Shown here in pieces: positions 8,930-17,937 of a stretch of DNA of 30,763 nucleotides. The notes under the pieces are model-generated. The model saw only the letters and a list, made by a program, of their open reading frames with translations. It was not told the origin of the DNA and made no database searches. Every line of letters starts with the position of its first letter. The first letter of the stretch is position 1. The translations under genes and the position numbers were made by a program. The stretch is from Euprymna scolopes (taxonomy: Eukaryota > Mollusca > Cephalopoda > Sepiida > Sepiolidae), in assembly GCA_024364805.1 (NCBI GenBank), contig CM044500.1, positions 111,998,926-112,029,688 on the forward strand. The letters are read 5' to 3'.

Positions 8930-9425
8930 TAGCGACTTATACACCTTTAAGAAAGTCGGAGGTTACATCGATCGACATATTGTGCAGATAACACTCATTA
9001 TCTGAACATTCTCTTGGCTCTCATCGTCTAATCTCCAATCTATTTTACCCCTGTCCTAACTTTCACAAAAAACACTCGACCAGTAGAAACCACTATCAAT
9101 AATTTCCCCAACACTTTATCTCTGCCTAAATCTAAGCGTTAAAACTGCACGCCTGTGGAACTTTCTTCCGTTTTCCTGTTTTCCAACTGACTACATTATG
9201 CTTTTTTTCAAGTCCAACGTAAACAAATTTTGATGAGCCATCCCCTTAAGTAATCCAATTTGTCAAATTTCCACTACTAACGATTACTACGACATGTGCC
9301 CCTTGAACACTGTACACTTATTAACCCGTATCCTCGAGTCGCCTCCGGGCCTTGATAAGTGATGAGGCCTTTATTCAAGAAAAGCATAAGTCCAATTAAT
9401 CCAAATAATGCAAACAATTATGTCT
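8930..9425 (+). repeat. Rep-X copy 1, split by a LINE insertion
   Basis: The left piece (about 8930-9003) aligns with 19950-20016: TACACC, then CGGAGGTTACATCGATCGAC against CGGCGGTTACATCGACCAAA, then TGTGCAGATAACACTCA against TGTGAAAATCACACTCA. The right piece (9383-9425) resumes at the matching place, with CCAATTAATCCAAATAATGC against CGATTAATCCAAATAATACG. The intervening 379 bp is LINE-A copy 2. Rep-X is therefore older than that insertion. Its nature is unknown. Confidence 0.65.
9004..9382 (+). mobile_element. LINE-A copy 2: short 3' fragment
   Basis: It matches the last part of LINE-A copy 1: AACACTCG, CACTATCAATAATT, TTTATCTCTGCCTAAA, GCACGCCTGTGGAAC, TTCCAACTGACTACA and AAGTCCAACGTAAACAAATT. 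A part of the coding region present in copy 1 (the KRRFHEQSFF segment) is shortened near 9138. The 3' hairpin is present: GTATC (9328-9332), an inner GCC/GGGC stem, and GATAAG (9354-9359). The copy begins within the codons before the conserved R-T-R-L stretch, so it is strongly 5'-truncated. Confidence 0.85.
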
Positions 9426-9719
9426 TATCTCATAAATTAAGAAATTCAATTAATTCTACATGTTCGCAAATGTTTACTTAAAATCAAACAGTTTCAATTC
9501 GTCCAGTAAAATAACTCAAGTATGTTCGATTGCTTCCCTATTATAACTATAAATATGATACATTATACGAATTCAGTCCTCTGGATGTTTTACATCCATA
9601 TTATCTTTCTCTGCCATAACCATCACTTCAGGCCGTGTCAGGAAAATCTGTAACATATCGCGGACGCATGTTGGTGGCTGTATGCCAATTCCGGTCCGGA
9701 GAGGAAGAAAAAAAAAGGA

Positions 9720-10110
9720 GGTAAAAGTACTCTGTTACGCCAACTGAAGACGCTTTCACATTTTTTAATGAAATGATGACCTTATAGTTTTCGGGTATGC
9801 TGAAAACGGATATCACTGGGAAAATTAGCGAAAACAAATAGTCTTCGATATGTAAATACCTGTAATATGCAATGTAATTTCTAGTAGTTTGAATTGGCCG
9901 GCATCTTTGTTGTTTCAATGAAATGATTAAGTCAGCATGCGTAGACGAACTGTGAAGTGAATTCTATGTAATTCAAACATGATTGCCAGTGATTCACATT
10001 GAAAAATGCACGTATTTATACAGCGAAAACTATTTGTCCGGCTAATTTTCCCTGCGATATTCGTTTTCAACATACCCGCGTCTTCAGTTGGCGTAACGGG
10101 GTACTTTGAC
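9720..10110. mobile_element. Second foldback MITE-like element, about 390 bp
   Basis: Left arm 9720-9870 and right arm about 9985-10110 are inverted copies. At the tips, GGT-AAAGTAC-CTGTTACGCC and its counterpart share GTTACGCCAACTGAAGACG. Further in, both have GGGTATGYTGAAAACGRATATC, GGGAAAATTAGC and ACAAATAGT. The left arm has about 27 extra bases at 9760-9790. The central part is unpaired. No transposase is encoded, and no clear target duplication is visible. The TATG-TGAAAACG-ATATC core is shared with the 3769-4745 element. Confidence 0.75.
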
Positions 10111-10548
10111 CGAAAAAGACATAAAAAGGAGAACGCGTGCGCATAACGAAAATAAGGATCACGTTCCAGTCAATCTCAAACACGTTAGAAACTTGGGTGA
10201 AGTCACGTGTGGTCGAAAAATGATGTATAAACGCATTTTCTTAAGAAACGAGTTGAATTTCTTTCCTAGTCCTTGTCTTTGTCTCTTTTGCGCTGGATTC
10301 TACGTGTTGAGTCTGCATATTAACACGTGTGTAAACGTCTGCACTACGTTATACTAGACGCGTGTGTTCCAATTCTTATGAAACTTGTTCTCTTGCAGAC
10401 AAATTAGAACCGGTTCTTCCAGGTTGGTACATATAGCTATGTTTCCCTTGTTACTGTTGTTTCGTCTTTTTCTAATGCCCATATTTATAGCTTTCTTTGG
10501 TTGTTCAGTCATAAGACCATTAACATGCTTTCACGAGATGTTTCTTTT
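10111..10548. other. Non-coding stretch
   Basis: Two small open frames (83 residues at 10106-10357 and 60 residues at 10385-10567) lack homology that I can recognise. The first begins within the arm of the foldback element. A CTTGTTCTCTTGCAG at about 10386-10400 resembles a splice acceptor, but no convincing exon follows. Confidence 0.4.
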
Positions 10549-10888
10549 TCGAGAAACAATAATCTAGCTCAAAACACTATCAATAATTGTCCGCCACTTT
10601 TTCTATGTGCCTAAACCTAAACATGATTCCACGAACAAAGTTTTTTTTCTTAGAGCTGCACGCCCGTGGAACAGTCTTCCGTTTGCCTACTTTCCAGCTG
10701 ACTACAATATGGTAGTCTTCAAGTCCAACGATTTTGATGAGCCGTTCCACTTAAGTTAACAAATTTACCGTGTTTCCGTGACAAACGATCACTATAATGT
10801 GCAAGTGAGTACTCTACACTCTTTAACCCTTATCCTCGCGTGAGCTGTCAGCCTTGATAAGTGGTGATGCTTATGCAAAAAAACAAAA
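10549..10888 (+). mobile_element. LINE-A copy 3: short 3' fragment
   Basis: It matches LINE-A from CTAGCTCAAAACACTATCAA onward: CCACGAACAAAG, CTGCACGCCCGTGGAACA, TTTCCAGCTGACTACAATAT, CTTCAAGTCCAACG and TGATGAGCCGTTCCACTT. It ends in the shared hairpin, with CTTATC (10829-10834) and GATAAG (10856-10861) around an imperfect AGCT/AGCC inner stem, followed by an A-rich tail to 10888. A short deletion removes the VNKF codons present in copies 1 and 2. Confidence 0.85.
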
Positions 10889-11958
10889 ACCATCGACATC
10901 AATCATTTACTTCGAGTAAAATCTGGCGCTATCATGAATACGCCAGTTTTACAAGACTCGGTGGCAACAAGAAATATTTAAATAAAAACGTTTTAAAATA
11001 TTTAAAAAAATATAAATAAATAGGTGTGTAGATATGTTGGCTTTGGTAACAGTTATCTGGTGGCTTATTTTTTCACCTTTTGTATTCTTCTAAAAATCGT
11101 TAACACTCGCCTAAGATTACAATGCCTTACTTGTTTACAATGAAACCGTTATGCATGCTAGTGAATTGATTTGTTGTTTTGGTTAAATATGACCTACTTA
11201 TGCAGAGAACTGCCGTTCTGAACTCATAGCGTTATTCTTTAGAAACAAATTCTTGCCAAGAACAATATGACAACAGTAGTGTGTGTTTTGTAACTATTCT
11301 GTAATTTCACCTAACAATTTTTATTAACCCGATATAAAAGATACCATAAAACTTGAATTTACCTTAAAAATGCTAAAAATATACCACAATATCGTCTCAT
11401 ACGGTATGAAATATAATCAGAATCATTGACTTGTCTGCAGTCGCTGTGGAACATTGGTTTGGCTTACTCGCTGTAGATACTAATGGGAACACTATTACAA
11501 GGATCATTTACAGGCGGCCACCCTCGTTTTGCCGCTGTCGTTGTGTTAAAAATGTCTTATTTGTGTATGTGTGTGTGTGTGTGTGTGAGAGAGCAATCGA
11601 TGTCACCAGATGGCTCCTCCCTTCTGCTTGGAAGTGTCGCTGTTTATCTGCTTCTGTTTCCTTGGTGATCCGTAACCAATATCCATATGTGGACATCCGC
11701 GTGAAGATACAGTTCGAGTAATTATCTTGAAGGCGTTAGTTCTCTCAATTTTTCCATTCTCGCCAACGGTTCTACGCGCGCACTTTCCGAAGATGTTGTC
11801 AGTTCGTTTTTATTTTTTCTTTAAAGGTCAAGATATAGCGATTTTCTTTTACACACCCACACCCACACACCCACATACACACATATATATAGTAGTAGTA
11901 CTTCTATTACTACTATTCCTCATAACTTTTTACAGAAGCAATCACTAATTGTTTCGCT
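10889..11958. other. Non-coding stretch with simple repeats
   Basis: No gene is recognised. A (GT)n run lies at 11561-11594. A (CA)n-rich run with CCCACA variants lies at about 11850-11880, passing into (AT)n and (AGT)n at 11881-11902. The 96- and 61-residue frames across the GT run are repeat-driven. Confidence 0.5.
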
Positions 11959-11959
11959 T

Positions 11960-12255
11960 TGAGAACAATCTGTAGTCTTCCTAGGAGTCTGTGTGCCACC
12001 ACGATTCAGATTTCCATTACTCTCAACCTCTTTCGATAACTTAATAAATTAATTTGCGTTATCCAACGTCTGTTTGCCAATAGGTTTTCGTTAGTAGTGA
12101 TTATTGATCTCAAGTGAAATTTAGGTGGCAATAAGTCACTTCAGTGTCCCAGCCAGTTATCTTCGCACTTATATGGTAGAGGTCTGGCTAGCTCTCCCCT
12201 TCTTCGCCCTTTCCCTCTTTCCTTAGCCGTCCTAGATTGTTTGGTATGATATCAG
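11960..12255. repeat. Rep-D dispersed repeat, copy 4 (most complete)
   Basis: This copy joins the left blocks of copy 2 and the right block of copy 1 in one piece: CAACCTCTTTCGATAACTT, TTCGTTAGTAGTGATTATTG, GAAATTTAGGTGGCAATAAG, CTTCGCACTTATATGG, GAGGTCTGGCTAG, a CT-rich tract and TTTGGTATGA. It is followed closely by the relic of an RLE-LINE 3' end, so Rep-D and that LINE may travel together. Confidence 0.5.
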
Positions 12256-12299
12256 TTGATGAGGACACACTAATTTATTGGGGAGGGGAGGTAACTTAC

Positions 12300-12405
12300 A
12301 GTCTCAGTTTTCTTGATTCCATGTAGCGTTTCTCTGCGTTTTATTTTTGTAGCAGTTTCTATATGCCCGGCTAGAGCATATAGCTCATGTGCATTTGTCG
12401 CCGTA

Positions 12406-12410
<5 letters not shown>
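12300..12410 (-). mobile_element. Relic of an RLE-LINE 3' untranslated end
   Basis: On the minus strand the core reads CCGGGCATATAGAAACTGCT followed by ACAAAAATAAAACGC. This matches the 3' end of the minus-strand LINE at 2285-2172 (CCGGACATATGGAACCTGCA, then ACAGAAATGAAACAAAAAT). As at 3193-3275, an (ATT)n array stands at its upstream side. Coding sequence is absent. Confidence 0.5.

Positions 12411-12477
<67 letters not shown>
12411..12477. repeat. (ATT)n microsatellite
   Basis: About 22 perfect ATT units. Confidence 0.98.
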
Positions 12478-12659
12478 GTTGGGTTAGTAACATCAAAATT
12501 GTGGGTGTCTTATTATGGACATAAATAATTGTATTGTTTTGTTAAATAGGATCGCTGAGTATTGTGTGTCCTTTGTATTGTCGGTATTTTTGTTAGTTCA
12601 ATTAAGTCTCGTGACACCATGAGTACGTATATCAAGCTGCCTTCTGCATTGTATAACGT

Positions 12660-12800
12660 AGTCGCTTGTTCCATAATATAAATGACCAAACCAGGACACG
12701 TACGCATAGAGCCGTCTCACGTGCACAGTTTAATGCCTCGTCAACATTTAAGCCGTGACATGAGCGTGACATCAGGTAATGAAATCCATATGTGTCAAGA
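12660..12800. repeat. Diverged duplication, unit 1
   Basis: TAAATGACCAAACCAGGACA, CGTACGCA, TTTAATGC(C/G)TC and TAATGAAATCCATATG align in order with TAAATGGCCCAGCCAGGATA, CGTACGCA, TATAATGCGTC and GAATGAAATGCATATA at 13260-13375. The similarity is roughly two thirds by eye. The minus and plus frames crossing it are not shared between units, so it looks non-coding. Confidence 0.6.
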
Positions 12801-13239
12801 TCAAAAGAAAAGAAGTGGACGATTTCTTTGCACGTCAACATTTTCCATGAACGAAAGTGAAATGATTAGGTGCAACTATGTGTTACTAGAGAGAAGGACG
12901 TGTGACGATTTAAAAGGTACGCTTGACAAACGAACATGTCTCCTATAACTATTTCATTAAAATTGAATCGACCGAACTGAGGTGAGTATATAATTGAAAG
13001 TTGTGGAAGGCAGTAAAAAGAATGCTTACGAAAAAACTACATAGGACCGATATAGAAAAAATGAAAGAAAGAAAAAAAAAGAAGAATTATGTTTATATCC
13101 AATGGAGAGAATACCGATGAAAAATTATATACTAAAACGTTTTATTTTTATTAAATTATTCATGATTTTTGTCATTTTTTTTTCAAGTTTTAAACAATTT
13201 ATTTTAAAAATATTTTAGACGCGTGAGGAGGTATGTGAC

Positions 13240-13400
13240 ATGTTGCTGGCTCTGTCATTTAAATGGCCCAGCCAGGATACGTACGCACACTCACGACTTA
13301 TGCGTCAAGTTTATAATGCGTCAGTAATTAAGTTATGGTGTTATCGTGATGTGACTGAATGAAATGCATATAAGTTCATCAAAGTTGAAATAAAAGAAAA
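13240..13400. repeat. Diverged duplication, unit 2
   Basis: Second unit of the pair with 12660-12800, in the same orientation about 580 bp downstream. It could be two copies of one dispersed element or a local duplication; the sequence alone does not decide. Confidence 0.6.
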
Positions 13401-13514
13401 CAAAAAAGGAAAGGGCAAGGACGTGTAGCCGATTTTCCCGAGCGAAAGCGAAACGACAAACTGCAAAAAACAAATTTTTAGTGACAAAAATAAAGGAGAA
13501 AACAAAAACAACTG

Positions 13515-13576
13515 TCGATTTGGAAGCTACGTCTTAGAAGCAGGTAAGTTTCCTTCTTTTACCACTTCCAAATCGA
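13515..13576. other. Inverted repeat, perfect 12-bp arms
   Basis: TCGATTTGGAAG (13515-13526) and CTTCCAAATCGA (13565-13576) form a stem with a 38-base loop that contains CAGGTAAGT, a good splice-donor match. No exon leads into it, so the donor is not taken as functional. Confidence 0.6.
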
Positions 13577-14074
13577 GCCTGCCGACCTGTGAGTCCAAGA
13601 GAGAAATACTGACACACAACAGCTTATTGTAGTTAAAAACAACATACTTCTATCTGATAAGAAACGGATTAAGAGACAGAACATATTGTGTCGTCCTGTA
13701 AGTACATGTCGGGGATTTGCGTATAAAAATGAACGAAAGAAATAACTTTCTCTTAAGCCTAAACAATATTCTATTATTCGATACGAGTCTCTAAATACAA
13801 TGATTGGTCCATTTTAAAGTAATTACAGCGTTATAAGTGGTCTACAATAACGCAAGTGTTTTTCAATCCGCAGTCACTCATTGTTCAAGTCCAATCACAA
13901 GGACGGTCTCGGATCGCGCTAAACGATATCGAAACAAACAAATAAGAATTTATTTTTATTACAGTTTTTTTTCCTTCCTATGCGATACATCATATACAAT
14001 TCATCTTTGATATTATTTGAGTAATAAGATTGAAAAAACTTTATATGTAGATCCATGCTTTTTAAAATAAAACG
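13577..14074. other. Non-coding stretch
   Basis: No gene, repeat copy or clear signal is recognised. Confidence 0.4.
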
Positions 14075-14142
14075 TGATGCAGTAACACCGAGCAGGCTCG
14101 AACCCTGCACACTAGATATGTGCACATGACACCACGCCATTT
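14075..14142 (-). repeat. tRNA-like / RNA polymerase III promoter-like segment
   Basis: On the minus strand GGTTCGAGCC (14104-14095) is a perfect match to the B-box core of tRNA promoters. An approximate A-box (TGGCGTGGTGT, two mismatches) lies about 35 bases upstream. GCAGG and CCTGC flank the loop and could form an arm. A full cloverleaf is not evident, so a decayed tRNA-derived SINE head or a tRNA pseudogene is more likely than a working tRNA. Confidence 0.4.
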
Positions 14143-14553
14143 CCATAAAATCAGTATATAGTGTATCGTTTAAATTCCATGTATGTAAAGGCCAAATTAC
14201 ACAAACGCAGATATCAGATCGAATATTATATTAGTGCTAAGGCGCAGTACATGTATAACTGGGTAACTGAGTATTTTGTCTCAAACTCGTTCTTACTCAC
14301 TCCTTCATTTGCTCTGTGGTCATTACTGTTGCTCTTCAAGAGAATCGTAGTATATATATATATATATAGTGTTGCAGAGTTCATTCGTAGACAGGACTCC
14401 ATAATAAATGTTATGACTAATTCCTTATCATTTGACTTTAACGTCTACAGAAAAGAAAAAAAAAGGCGTTTTAGTTTCGAATTTACGCTAAGAAGAAGCT
14501 ATTCATACTATTAGTATTTTTACTAACTAGTTTACTATTATATTAAGGATAAA

Positions 14554-14850
14554 TCAGTAGTGATGAATCATACACACAGATTTAAGGGTTATTTCGCTCT
14601 TTCGATTATCAAAGTGTTGCTTTCTGTTATTGCACCGTTGGTGACGATCTGTCTCAAACCTCCGTTTCTCCGTTTTTCTCTTATTGAATTTTGTATATGA
14701 TGATTGATAATTCGTATCATTTATATTATTACGACTACTGCTCTCATATTGAATGTTATTTTCACATTTCTGTGGATCTTGTCGAACTCGGGAATCGTTC
14801 TCTCGATCACAGTACTCAGCATAAAATTTGGAACTGAACATATTATTAAA
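14554..14850 (-). repeat. Rep-X copy 2 with a 95-residue open frame
   Basis: The minus frame from 14841 starts MFSSKFYAEYC, continues RVRQDPQKCENN and ESSSRNNINDTNYQ, and ends in a basic, Asn- and Arg-rich region (KFNKRKTEKRRFETDRHQR). The copy at 19905-20060 has the same order: MFRSKFGPHF, RVRQDTPEN, KRCENHTQDEDSS and NPNNTNS. The DNA agreement includes CCGAGTTCGACAAGAT. Conserved reading in two orientations suggests that Rep-X once encoded a protein. I do not recognise the family; a hydrophilic, basic protein of a mobile element is possible. Confidence 0.5.
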
Positions 14851-15091
14851 ATTCGTAGTCTCGCATGCTCACGTTGCGTCAGCCCCACTAATTACTTCCC
14901 AAATTTATTTTGGGGTGTCGCTCGCGCTGTGGGTTGAATGTTCAGCATAAAAAAAGGTTTAACTTAATTTTACTAAGTACTTTATCAACTTTGCCGTGAG
15001 TTTCTTGGACAATTCTAGTATAACTTATAAGAACTTTCCCCCATTTTGCTTTTAAATGTACAGCCTTACTACGTAGCACACTGCATCACTA

Positions 15092-15093
<2 letters not shown>

Positions 15094-15153
<60 letters not shown>
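15094..15153. repeat. (AT)n microsatellite
   Basis: About 30 AT units adjoining the 3' end of LINE-B. They may have grown from its tail. Confidence 0.97.
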
Positions 15154-15154
<1 letters not shown>

Positions 15155-15167
15155 GTGTGTGGGGGTA

Positions 15168-15655
15168 CTATGTGGGGAGTTGGGTAGCAAGATGTCGGTT
15201 CACATTACACTTGAACTTCTGCATGTCAGTACAGTTGGGGAAGCAGGAACCCGGAAGGGAATTCCAAAGTCTAGCTGTTCTGGGGGTAGAAACTACTGGA
15301 GTAGAAGGTTCTCTTACATCTAGGGATCTCAACTGTGAAGGGGTGGGATATTGCTGCTTGTCGAGTTTGTCGGGTTTGTCGGGGGTATTTACGTCGAGGG
15401 CGTACAAGTGCTTGCAGGTTGTCGGAACATTCACCGTTAAAGTACATGTAGAAAAGGCAGACGGATGCTACATTTCGTCGATGGGAGAGAGGCTGAAGCT
15501 TAGATGACAGTTCAGGACCTATTAGGTTGGCTACTCTCTTTTGAAACTTCTCTAGGAGTGAGAGACTAGTAGCAGATGCACCAGCCAAAATATGACTACA
15601 ATACTTCATACATGGGCGAATAGTGAACTTATAGAGGTACAATTCGTACCCATAT
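15168..15655 (-). mobile_element. LINE-B: second jockey/CR1-like family, 3' fragment
   Basis: On the minus strand the C-terminal region of ORF2 begins near 15645 with YLYKFTIRPCMKYCSHILAG. It continues SLLEKFQKRVANLIG, LQPLSHRRNVASVCLFYMYF and LVRPRRKYPRQTRQTRQ, then moves to another frame with RSLDVREPSTPVVSTPRTAR, LWNSLPGSCFP and KFKCNVNRHLATQLPT, ending at 15168. The layout matches the LINE-A thumb region (YLYKSQVRPRMEYCCHI, PLSHRRDVESLPLLYRYFH), but roughly half the residues differ, so this is a separate family. RQTRQTRQ reflects a small internal expansion (TCGGGTTTGTCGGG on the plus strand). The tail is almost immediately followed by the (AT)n array. Confidence 0.85.
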
Positions 15656-16159
15656 AGTATTGAATGAATGTAAGATGTATTTGTCGCCCGCCATATGTGT
15701 TGCTTTTTTAGATCGTCTTACTCTCCACGGTTCTTCTATGATTAAGTTTATCAGAAGTTACATCAACGGAAACATTGTGAACATTACACCCAACAAGATG
15801 AAAACAAGTCTAAATATTAGGAATGACCACTTTTTTCTGACAATCTTGATATTCTCTGCGCCAAGCTATGTTGAATGATTTCCATATGTTTTTACTGTAC
15901 ACAGATATATAGATCATGTTAGGCCTCATATCAAAACCCCAACAATCTATCTTTTTGTCATCTTTTCTTGAATCTGGTTCATTTTCTAAACTTGTATCAC
16001 TTCGATGTTTACTTAGTTCGACCATTGTCAAAATTTACGCGAGTTATCCGACATCGGGACATTTATCATGTAACAGTATTATTAATACTCTCTGGCCCAC
16101 CTAAAAGTAACCCAATCTATGTAATCTTTCTCTTATGGACCAACTGACACCACAAGACA
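15656..16159. other. Unrecognised stretch before mariner-B copy 2
   Basis: Frames of 72, 73 and 62 residues occur but match nothing that I recognise. Part may be the decayed upstream region of the transposon that ends at about 16565. Confidence 0.35.
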
Positions 16160-16565
16160 AAATGCAATTCTTTTCCCAACAAAATGGCGCTACATGACAC
16201 GCGTCCCACAGATCATTGAAACAAGTTCATGAAATGTTTATGGAAGAGAGAACGATAAGCAAAGAGTTATGGCCACCATGTTCCCCGGACTTGTCATCAT
16301 GTTTTGTTTTATATTTGGGGATTTTAAAACAAAAGGTTTATGCAAATAATCTTCACAATCTTAGACCAACTAGAGGAGAGCATTACCAACGCTATGGGGA
16401 GAATCGCCAGAGAAGATCCACAGTATCTGCAAACGTTGATAAACGTGCCCAGAAATGCGTAGCTGCCAATGGGGAACACTTCCAGCATCTTTTACAACAC
16501 TACAGGAAATTTAAACAATAAAAGAATGTTCCTTTTTCTCTACTATTTTTTCTGGGTTACATTTA
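16160..16565 (+). mobile_element. Mariner-B copy 2: C-terminal part of a Tc1/mariner-type transposase
   Basis: The plus frame reads FSQQNGAT, a stop, HASHRSLKQVHEMF, then ISKELWPPCSPDLSSCFVLY, LGILKQKVYANNLHNLRP and, after a shift, REDPQYL or VSANVDKRAQKCVAANGEHF. QQDGA and WPPRSPDL are hallmark blocks of this transposase group. Here QQD reads QQN, so the second catalytic Asp is lost. The position where relatives have the last acid of the triad (SPDLTPCD) reads Phe. The copy ends in AATTTAAACAATAAAA and TTTTCTGGGTTA, homologous to the minus-strand copy, but the terminal inverted repeat beyond GGGTTA is not recognisable. Confidence 0.8.
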
Positions 16566-17859
16566 ACCTTTATTTAACTTTTACTCGAATGATACACACG
16601 CAACCCTTGTTTTCTTATAGGACATTTGGTAAACTGTTTTCAAGATATCTGCAGCATAAACATCGTCGAGAGAAAAATAGACAAAACGGATCAATTATAG
16701 GAAATGAAGGACACATATTAGAAAAAGAGAAATAATTCGAAAAGGAGAGTTTGAATATCTTCATCCGCGTGTAAGTCACGTGATCTTGTGTCCCGTTAAA
16801 ACGGATACTAGATCTTATGAACTGTTAAAAACGAATCGCATTAAAATCAAGGTGATTTTTTTCTAGGATCATCTTGCTCAATTAACGCACAGAATAAAAG
16901 GAGAAAAAAAAACGTGTTTGACTTCACGTCGCCATTTTGGTATTACTTAATTTGTTACGTTTTTTTTTTTTAATTTAATTTTTTAACATTTTCGTTTTCC
17001 GATCACTTATTTTTATTGGTAAAATAGAATAAATGATAAAACACTAGGAGAATTATTCTGAACGGATCCTTCGACGGAATTAAAGTTTTTCATTGTTTTC
17101 TGTAATTCACGGATATTTCTGTTGCATTTAAAATGTTACTTATAAAATGTGCTTTTTAATTTTTTTCTATGTATCTTTTCAATTATTTTTTATCTTTTTT
17201 TTTAAACTATACTTTTTATTAAGGCTAGGTTATTTTCTGGTGGGATTCGAAATAATACCTGCTCTAATGGATAGTTTATACGTGTGTGCTTTTGTAGGAA
17301 ACATTCAAAATGTCATTTTAAAATAAGCATGAACATTACATTTTAAATACAATAACACATCAGACAATTAAAGTAATGTTGCTATGTAAGTTTAGTAATC
17401 TCTTTCAACGCAGATGTTTTTAATTACACAAACATTCATTTGTTTATAAATCAAAGTAATTTCCTTACGTAATAACGTCATCATTTTTAAATGTCTATGT
17501 TAGGAGATCAGCGTGGTCGCACGTGAAAAGTTTTGAAGATAAGGTTTTCTTTGTGATGAAAAAGAATATATATTGTTTTTTTTTTTTAATATAATTATCC
17601 ACTGACACGTATTTCGTCGTCCACAACTTATCAGAGTGCCTTAAACTAGCGAGATTGGAAATCGGGACTCCACGGTAAGGAGCCTAAAGTCCACCTCGCA
17701 CGACTGTTTGATTATATTGCGATATTCTTTGATGGTATTTGCTTTTCTTATTGCGATACGTTTTGAATGAATTCAATTATTTACGAAAGTGAAGTTTTAC
17801 CTAAATACGAGTTGAAAATAATTTTCGCTGAACCAATTTGGAAGCCCCATATTAGGAGC

Positions 17860-17861
<2 letters not shown>
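16566..17861. other. AT-rich non-coding stretch of about 1.3 kb
   Basis: I see no gene or repeat copy, only T-rich runs (for example 16960-16985 and 17189-17200) and scattered short frames. Confidence 0.45.
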
Positions 17862-17933
<72 letters not shown>

Positions 17934-17936
17934 TAT
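17862..17936. repeat. (AT)n microsatellite
   Basis: About 35 AT units with interspersed TATGTATATACATA near the right end. Confidence 0.97.
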
Positions 17937-17937
17937 A

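Noticed and set aside
10384-10567. Exon after a CTTGTTCTCTTGCAG acceptor-like site
   Set aside because: The following frame is Leu/Phe-rich with no homology, and it runs into the 5' edge of LINE-A copy 3.
11431-11721. 96-residue frame with CVCVCVC stretch
   Set aside because: The central part is translated (GT)n, and the flanks carry no family signature.
14095-14104. Functional tRNA gene
   Set aside because: Only the B-box is good. The acceptor and anticodon arms do not form.
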